Origin: Nitrospirillum sp034653355
Lineage (GTDB): Bacteria > Pseudomonadota > Alphaproteobacteria > Azospirillales > Azospirillaceae
Length of the DNA stretch: 64,000 nt
Direction of reading: 5' to 3'
Assembly: GCF_034653355.1 (NCBI RefSeq)
Contig: NZ_JAYEER010000004.1
Span: 1 to 64,000, forward strand
The translations under genes and the position numbers were made by a program. Under the pieces are notes generated by a model. The model saw only the letters and a program-made list of their open reading frames with translations, had not been told where the DNA came from and searched no databases. The number at the start of each line of letters is the position of its first letter. Positions within the stretch are counted from its first letter, which is position 1. Positions 58,058-64,000 of the stretch are shown here, in pieces.

Positions 58058-61000
58058 TCAGGCCCGGCGGATCAGATCCGCAGGCGTGGACAGGATAAGG
58101 TCGCGGGGGGCCAGCTTCTCCAGGAAAGCGGCGAAGCCGCCATCCTTCCCACCCCCTGGCCCACCCCCTGGGCCCTTCCCGTCATCGGCCGTGTCCGCGT
58201 GTCCCGCCTCATGGTAGGCATCGAACAGGTCCTCGTACAGGCGCAAATCCTTCAAGATTGCAATCTTCTGCTGCAGCGAGGCCTGGCTGACCAGCGCCAG
58301 GTGCAGCAGCACCAGGCCGTCCGGCGTCCAGTTGGGTTCGCGCATCAGGGGCAGCAGCGCCAGGGTCTGGGCGCCGCTTGCCCCGCCCGACAGCATGCCG
58401 CGGCCCAGGCGCAGGGCGCGGCGCTTGCCGCCCGTGGCCGGTGCCGGCTGGTCATGGCGCGAGGCGACACCCTTGGCCCGGCCGCTGCGCTCCACGGCCC
58501 GCAGCAGCGGCGTGCCATCGGCGCCGTCGCCGGCGGGATGGTAGCGCACCCCCCCTTCCACCCCGATGACCAGGGTGGACAGGGCGATCAGCAACTGGCG
58601 CTCCGGCTCCGCCAGGTCGGCGGGGGCGGCGCCCAGGTCGGCCAGGGCCGCCAGCAGCAGGGGGCTGATCTCGCGGCCAGGGCGGGAGATGCCCACGGTC
58701 ACGGTCTTGGCCTGGTGGCGGATGGTGTCGATGGGGCGCGACGTCTCCTCGAACACCAGGCGCAGCAGATCCTGGCCCCGAATGATGGCGGCCGCGCGCT
58801 CCGGCTTGCCGCCCGGCGTGTCCAGCATGGGCAAGGCCGATGTCAGCTTGGCCAGGCGGGCGGCGTAGCTGGCGGGCAGGGCCGCGTCCAGCTGGCCGTC
58901 GGCGATGCGGTCGATGATGGCGGCCAGGCTGGTGGCCACCGGCGTCACCGGCCGGTCGGGATCGGTCAGCGCCTGGTCCAGCACCGCCGACACCTCACGG
59001 AAGGGCCGCGATTCGGCGTCGATGGCCAGGGCGGCGTGGAAGCCCCACAGATGGCCGGCCACCGTGGCGATGATGAAATCCAGGCCGGCGCCGGCCGACG
59101 GCAGGTGCACCACCGCCTCGGCATAGGGGGCGAAGCAGGTCTCGCCCTTGGCGGCGAAGACGATGGGTTTGCCGTTGTGCGCCTTGAAGATGGCCACTTC
59201 CTTGGCCGTGTCCTGGGCCAGCAGGGGCGCCAGGTCGTTGGCCACCACCAGGGTCAGGGGCTCGGTCGACAGGTCGATATGCTTCTTGTCCTCGGTGTAG
59301 TCGACCGGGATGGACTTGTAGCAAAGCTCCGACAGCTTGATGCGGATCTCTTCGGCCGCGACCTTGTTGGCGCCGTTGCCCACCACCGCCCAATAGCGGT
59401 TGCGCGGGGCGTAGGCCCGGGCGCAGGCGGCGATGGCGCTTTCGTCGTCCAGCACCTCCTGGATACGCTGGGGCAGGGCCTCCAGCGCCACCATCTCGTC
59501 ATGGATCTGCTGGGGGGCAGGGTGCCCAGTGCGTCGGCCAGGCACAGGGCGGTCAGCTTGCCGGCGGCCACCTGGCTGTAGAAGGCCTTGGTGGAGGCGA
59601 CCGCCATCTCGATGTCGCGGCCGTCGCTGGTGAACAGGTGGCTGTCCGACTTGCGCACCAGCGGGCTGTTGCGACGGTTGACGATGGCGTGGATCCAGGC
59701 GCCGGCGGCGCGGGCCAGATCCACCGTGCGATTGGTGTCGGTGGTGGTGCCGCTCTGGCTGATGGCGATGACCAGGGCGTCGTCCAGGCTCTTGCCGTCC
59801 AGGTTGGTGGACAGTTCGGACGCCTTGGCGCTGGCCACCGTCACCGGCGCCTTGTCCAGCGCCAGGCGGATCAGGTGCTCGATGCCCATGGCGGCGATGG
59901 CGGCCGTGCCCTGGCCGGTCACCAGGATGCGGCGGATGGGTGGCTTGGCCGGGTCGGCCAGCCGGGCGCGCAGGCCCGCCCAGGGGCCCGTGTCGGCGCC
60001 GCCGGCGGCGCCGAGGTCGAAGCTGACGCGGCGATCCTGGCGGCGGTAGCGGCCGGCCAGGGTCTTGCGCACGCTGGCCGGGGCCTCGTGCACCTCCTTC
60101 TCGAAAAAGTGATCGTGGCGGCCGCGGAAGATGTCGCGGGAGAAAATCTCGATGGTGTCGGCCTTCAGGCTGGCCGGGGCGCCGTCGTCCACCGTGCGGG
60201 CCGCCAGCGCCGGCTCGCCCGCCGCCGTCGACAAGGTGACGGCCAGCCCGCCGCGCTCCACCTGCGCCAGGGGGATGGAGCGGCGGGCGCGGGGCGCCAG
60301 GCCGTAATTCTCCGACGCGATGATCAGGCCGTCATTGACCTCGGCCACGAACAGGCTCTGCCCGCTGCCCTTCTGGCCCAGCTGCAGCCGCTCCGGATCG
60401 GCCGGGTGCTGCAGGATGATGGCCATGGACCCGTCCAGCCGCCGGATGGTGGCCAGGAAACGGTCGGCGTTGCCGCCGCCATTGCCCGTGGCACCCTCCA
60501 GGCGGAACAGCACCGGGATGACCTTGGTATCGGTGGTGGTGTCGGTGGGCAGGGCGTGGCCGGTGCCCTCGATGGCGCTCTCGGTCAGGGCCCGGTAATT
60601 GTCGATGTCGCCGTTCAGGGCGACCATGGCGTCGGCATCGGCGTCCAGCGCCGTGGCGGCCTTGCCGGCACCCGCCTCGTTCAACAGGCGGGCGTTCAGC
60701 GGGTGGCAGTTGGGCAGGCTGATGGCGCCGTGCGAGGCCCAGCGGGTGTGGGCGATGGCGCTGAAGCCGTCGGCGTGGCGCGCCACCGCCCACAGCACGG
60801 CGTCGGCGCGCATGCGGCCGCGCAGGAAGGCGCCGTTGTCGCCCAGGCGGCCGATCAGGGTCGCGACCTTGTAGGTGAAGCGCACGGTGGTACGACCGTC
60901 GGGCAGGACGTGCAGGGCCAGGCCCTCATGCCGGTCGCCCACCGCCAGCCGCTCGGCCGCCCCGGCGCGCAGGGCCGCCGGCAGGTCGTCCAGGGTGTAA

Positions 61001-61512
61001 CGGCGGTCGATGGTGATCTGCAGGGCGATGCCGGCGCTGTCGCGCCCGCGCACCTCCAGCCGGTCCAGATTCTCCAGCACCTGTTCCGCGGCCCAGGCCA
61101 CGGCGTGCTGTGGCCGGGTGGAGGCGGCGCCATCCGGCAGCAGGGCCAGGGTGCGGCCGATGTTGCCCAGCACCTCGGTACGCAGCTGCCAGGCATAGTC
61201 GCGCAGGCGCTCCGCCGTGCGTTCCACCGCCACGTCGCGGGCGGCCTCGCCGGATCGCAAGGCGGCCTCCAGCGCGTCAACGCGGTCGGCCACGGCCGTC
61301 AGCAGGGCGGTGGCGGCCGTGTCGGCCACGGCGGCCATGTGCGTGGGGAAGGCCATCAGGTCGGTGAAATGCGCCACCAGCCCGTCCAACGCGGCGTCGA
61401 TGGCGGCGGGTTCGCTCGCCTGGGCCAGCCCATCGGCCACGGCCTTCAGCCATGACAAATCCGCCGTGCGGGTCCAGTTGCGATTACCCAGGAAACCGGC
61501 GATGCCGCACAT
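58058..61512 (-). pseudogene. Giant GlmS-like protein (class II amidotransferase plus two SIS domains), one frameshift
   Basis: The minus strand from the ATG at 61512 encodes MCGIAGFLGN (Cys2 nucleophile), a roughly 140-residue insert, then VRGRDSAGIAL, IAHTRWASHG and VALNGDIDNY, followed by HEAPASVRKTLAGR. SIS 1 has VTGQGTAAIAAMGIEHLI, ISQSGTTTDTNR and VASTKAFYSQ. After a frame change near 59512-59517, SIS 2 follows (YWAVVGNGANKVAAEEIRIKL, EVAIFKAHNGKPIVFAAKGE), with a further C-terminal region. Adding one C to the six-C run (minus strand CTGCCCCCCAG) restores one frame of 1151 residues, nearly twice GlmS. The reaction may be amino-sugar synthesis. The lesion may be a base-calling error. Confidence 0.8.
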
Positions 61513-61578
61513 CGTTCACCTCACTCAAGCAAGACCGCAGTCATAGTCCAGGCCGGGGCCGGGGTGGAAGGCTGAAAA

Positions 61579-61590
61579 CGTAACGTTACG
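61579..61590. promoter_or_regulatory. Perfect palindrome upstream of the GlmS-like gene
   Basis: CGTAACGTTACG, a 12-bp palindrome 67 nt before the gene start on the minus strand and 96 nt before arsC. Its central ACGT resembles LacI/GalR-family operators. No such regulator lies in the window. Confidence 0.5.
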
Positions 61591-61685
61591 CGGGGGGGGC
61601 GGTGGCCGCCGTCCCGACGGGTGGTCATGGATGGGCGGGCCGGCTATGGTGCGCGCTCCCTGTCGTCCAACCTGGAACCGTCCCC

Positions 61686-62033
61686 ATGACCGTGACCCTC
61701 TGGCACAACCCCAAATGCTCCACCTCGCGCCGGGTGCTGGCCGACCTTCAGGCCGGCGGGCATGAGGTCCAGGTGGTCGAATACCTGAAGACCCCGCCTG
61801 ACCGAGCCGCGCTGGTCGACATGCTGGCCGCCCTGAAGGCCCGGCCGGCCGACATCCTGCGCCGCCGCGGCAATGATGAGCTGCTGGCGGGCGAACCCGC
61901 CGGCGGTTATGGCGACGAGGCCCTGCTGGCGCTCATGGTGGACCACCCCATCCTGATCGAGCGCCCCATCGCCCGAACCGCCAAGGGTGCCGTGCTGTGC
62001 CGACCCGTGGAACGCCTGGCCGAGGTGCTGTGA
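61686..62033 (+). CDS. arsC: Arsenate reductase (glutaredoxin type)
   Basis: A 115-residue ArsC-family reductase with NPKCSTSRRVLADL and the nucleophilic Cys11, then EYLKTPPDRAALVDML. The later RPIARTAKGAVLCRPVERLAEVL matches the family's substrate and Arg region. It reduces arsenate to arsenite with glutathione and glutaredoxin (a grxC lies about 9 kb away). No arsR, arsB or acr3 is adjacent, so it may instead be a Spx/ArsC relative with another role. The ATG at 61686 is the family start. Confidence 0.9.
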   Translation: MTVTLWHNPKCSTSRRVLADLQAGGHEVQVVEYLKTPPDRAALVDMLAALKARPADILRRRGNDELLAGEPAGGYGDEALLALMVDHPILIERPIARTAKGAVLCRPVERLAEVL

Positions 62034-62104
62034 CTTTCCCGATGTGCCCGTGAATTAAGGCGGAAGCGGGGCGCCGCCGCTTCGTGGCAGGGGTACGAGG
62101 TCTG

Positions 62105-62143
62105 GTCACATGCCCCTGCTGGCGCCCGGCGTTTGAGGGAATC
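62105..62143 (-). repeat. Truncated family 1 repeat head (after the sensor kinase gene)
   Basis: On the minus strand TTCCCTCAAACGCCGGGCGC begins about 4 nt after the kinase stop at 62147. It matches the head of copies A, B and F, then diverges. The second half of the element is not seen, so this is a partial or decayed copy. Confidence 0.5.
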
Positions 62144-62146
62144 TGA

Positions 62147-64000
62147 TCAGCGCGGCGCCGCGGCCAGCGGCACGGTGAAACTGACGGTGGTGCCCACGCC
62201 GGGCTGGCTGTCAATGGCGAGCACGCCGCCGTGGCGGGCCACCAGGTCGCGCACCAGGGTCAGGCCCAGGCCGGTGCCGACCTCCCCCAGGGTGCCGGGG
62301 CGGCTGTCCTGGGCCTCGCGCCGGTACAGCTGGTCCAGCTGTTCGGGATCCATGCCGATGCCCCGGTCGGCCACCGCGATTTCCAGCCGGTCGCCCAGCG
62401 CGCGCGAGGTCACCTGGACGCCCTGGTTTGGGTGGCTGAACTTGATGGCGTTGGCCAGCAGGTTGCGCAGGATGGCCAGCACCATGGTCCGATCGGCCAG
62501 GATGTGGCGGTCGCCCGCGGCGTCCAGGATGCGGATTCCCTTGGCGTCGGCCGTGGGGCCCAAATCATGAATGGCGGCGGCCACGACCTCGCCCAGCGGC
62601 ATGACCGACGGGCTGAAGGGCGTGCCCGACATCTGCACCCGCGACCAGTTCAGCAGGTTGTCCAGCAGGGTGTGGGCGGTCACGGCGCTCTGGTGCACGG
62701 ACGCGGCGAAGTCGGCCACGTCGGCCGGCGCCATGCGGGTGCCGTAGTCCGCCAGCTCCTTGGTCATGCCCAAGAGCACGTTGAAGGGCCCGCGCAGGTC
62801 GTGGGAGATCAGGGAGAAGAAGCGCGTCTTCTCCCGGTTCAGGAAGTCCAGCTCGTCATGGGCGGCGCGCAGTTCGGCCAGGGCGTGTTCCGTGGCCGCC
62901 CGCGCCTCCCGCTCCGCCGTGGCGGACCGCTCCTGTGACCGCACCATGCGCCGCACCACCATGTTGAACAGCAGCACCACGGCCAGCAGCACGCTGGAGA
63001 ATCCGGCCATGGAACCGGCCGTGTGCAGGACCAGTGACCAGGTGAGGGCGGCGCGCGGCGCCACATGCACCAGGCGCCAGGGGGCGTTGGCCAGGGGCCG
63101 GGTGGTGATGACGTAGCCCGCGTGCTCGGCCGTGGCGGCTGTCCTGCCCATCACCGCCGCCAGACCGATGGGGGTGGGTCGGCCCTGCTGGAACAGGTCG
63201 GCGGGCGGGGTGCCGGCGGCCGACAGCAGGCGGTCGTCCGATCCCAGCAGCAGCACGGCGCCGGCGGCATCGGCCGTGGGCAGGGCCAGTAGGGCGGGAT
63301 CCAGGTCGAAGGCCACCACGCCCAGGAAACGGCCCTGGTTATCGATGGGGGCGGCGACGGTGGGCAGCGGCCGGGCCGGCGCCTCGTCCCGCGCGGCCCC
63401 CTGCGGCGGCGGAGCGGGCGTCTCGGTCCACAGCACGCGGCCGGCGGGGTTGGCGGCCAGGGTGGACAGGCGATAGGCGCTGCGCTCGAAGACGCCGGCC
63501 ATAAGCCCGTGGGCACTGTCGGTGGGTCGCCAGGGCGCCACCGCCACCAGGCCTGAGGTGGCGATGAAATAGCCGCGCCCCAGGCCGGGCTGGGTGCGCA
63601 CGTCCAGCGCCAGTTGCTGGGCCAGGGCCACGGCGGTTGCCACCTCGGCCCGCCAATGGGCGCGGTCGGGGCGCGACAAGCCCTCATGTCGCGCCAAGGC
63701 CCGGTCGGGCAGGGCCAGCAGGGCGGCGGGCACGGGGCCGTCCATCGGGTTGGCGTCGGTCGGGCCGACGCGATCCAGCATCGGCACCTCATCCGCGCCG
63801 GCCTGGGCCACCCCGTCCAGGAAGGCGTTCAGTTGGGGGGTGTCGGCAGGCGGGGCCAGCAGCGCCCGCCGGGTCCACTCCCGCAGCCGCTCCACCCGGC
63901 CAGAGATGGCGGCGAGCGTGCCATCCAGGGCGATGGCTTGGGTGTCCATGGCTTGGCGGATTTCGGCACGACGGGCATTCAGGCCCCGGGTGAATTCGGC
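62147..64000 (-). CDS. Sensor histidine kinase (5' end beyond the window)
   Basis: At least 617 residues in frame; the reading frame is open to the window edge at 64000, so the true start lies outside (an internal ATG at 63949 is probably not it). The visible part has a long extracytoplasmic Cache-type sensor with repeated strands, a transmembrane helix (AGFSSVLLAVVLLFNMVVRR), a coiled-coil, the dimerisation His in SLISHDLRGPFNVLLG, and a catalytic ATPase domain with NLLANAIKFSHPN (N box), VADRGIGMDPEQ (G1) and GTGLGLTLVRDLVARHGG (G2). It should autophosphorylate and signal to an unseen response regulator. Confidence 0.92.
   Translation of the reverse strand, partial: AEFTRGLNARRAEIRQAMDTQAIALDGTLAAISGRVERLREWTRRALLAPPADTPQLNAFLDGVAQAGADEVPMLDRVGPTDANPMDGPVPAALLALPDRALARHEGLSRPDRAHWRAEVATAVALAQQLALDVRTQPGLGRGYFIATSGLVAVAPWRPTDSAHGLMAGVFERSAYRLSTLAANPAGRVLWTETPAPPPQGAARDEAPARPLPTVAAPIDNQGRFLGVVAFDLDPALLALPTADAAGAVLLLGSDDRLLSAAGTPPADLFQQGRPTPIGLAAVMGRTAATAEHAGYVITTRPLANAPWRLVHVAPRAALTWSLVLHTAGSMAGFSSVLLAVVLLFNMVVRRMVRSQERSATAEREARAATEHALAELRAAHDELDFLNREKTRFFSLISHDLRGPFNVLLGMTKELADYGTRMAPADVADFAASVHQSAVTAHTLLDNLLNWSRVQMSGTPFSPSVMPLGEVVAAAIHDLGPTADAKGIRILDAAGDRHILADRTMVLAILRNLLANAIKFSHPNQGVQVTSRALGDRLEIAVADRGIGMDPEQLDQLYRREAQDSRPGTLGEVGTGLGLTLVRDLVARHGGVLAIDSQPGVGTTVSFTVPLAAAPR

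Noticed and set aside
57458..61455. Two long plus-strand frames (707 and 605 codons) opposite the SDR and GlmS-like genes
   Set aside because: Antisense shadows of GC-rich coding DNA; the minus strand shows clear SDR, amidotransferase and SIS motifs.

Overview
The window reads as one contiguous piece of a high-GC alphaproteobacterial chromosome, most likely Rhodospirillales and possibly Azospirillaceae. The basis is a gene for the zeta inhibitor of the F1-ATPase (an alphaproteobacterial family), proteobacterial forms of SecA, PolA, MotA and CtaA, purS as a separate gene, and argJ next to mutT. The species cannot be named from sequence alone. There is no rRNA operon, CRISPR array, intact transposase or prophage.

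Layout. 1-5.2 kb: end of an unidentified gene, a Fur-family regulator, purB, the ATPase zeta subunit, an NRDE/TANGO2 protein, purC and purS. 5.2-7.1 kb: a complete tetR/tetA tetracycline-efflux module with two tet operators, placed after purS where purQ/purL would often follow. 7.2-12.2 kb: accessory ground with a frameshifted MarR/OhrR-like regulator, a DipZ-type fusion, the remnant of a LysR gene, a DMT exporter and a translationally coupled epoxide hydrolase-like gene. 12.3-19.9 kb: radC, a degenerate HPt-like protein, map, a CinA/MoaB-like gene, tRNA-Leu(UAA), a patatin-like lipase, yccF, a PQQ-type sugar dehydrogenase and small unknowns. 20-21.6 kb: a TetR-RidA cassette with an 18-bp inverted-repeat operator. 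21.6-28.2 kb: a chemoreceptor, a secreted M1 aminopeptidase and small proteins. 28.2-30.6 kb: tRNA-Arg(CCG), then a two-gene module of a small two-TM protein and a WQRDL-type TPR repeat protein. 30.7-44.4 kb: polA, a thiOSGE operon behind a TPP riboswitch, motA without an adjacent motB, a Cys-less DJ-1/PfpI protein, ctaA, oligopeptidase B, a HAD phosphatase and greB. 44.4-54.4 kb: secA, a PpiC-type chaperone, argJ, mutT, a methyltransferase, comF, a glutaredoxin, a nitrilase-family amidase and mazEF. 54.5-64 kb: the phenylalanine/tyrosine genes hpd, lrp and phhA sharing an operator-like motif, an SDR lacking its catalytic Lys, a giant GlmS-like gene with one frameshift, arsC, and a sensor kinase running off the window.

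The most unusual signals are these. (1) A roughly 80-130 nt dispersed element occurs six times plus one truncated copy. Every copy lies within about 5-30 nt of a stop codon, in the sense orientation of the gene before it, with compensatory changes in a hairpin stem. It looks like an undescribed 3'-UTR structured repeat. (2) A second, shorter hairpin family also sits directly after stop codons (two copies). (3) The two-TM/TPR gene pair next to tRNA-Arg shares an SPxTNI-like motif between both proteins and may be a conflict (defence-type) system. (4) Three frameshifts each look like a missing base in a G/C run, so sequencing error must be excluded before calling pseudogenes.
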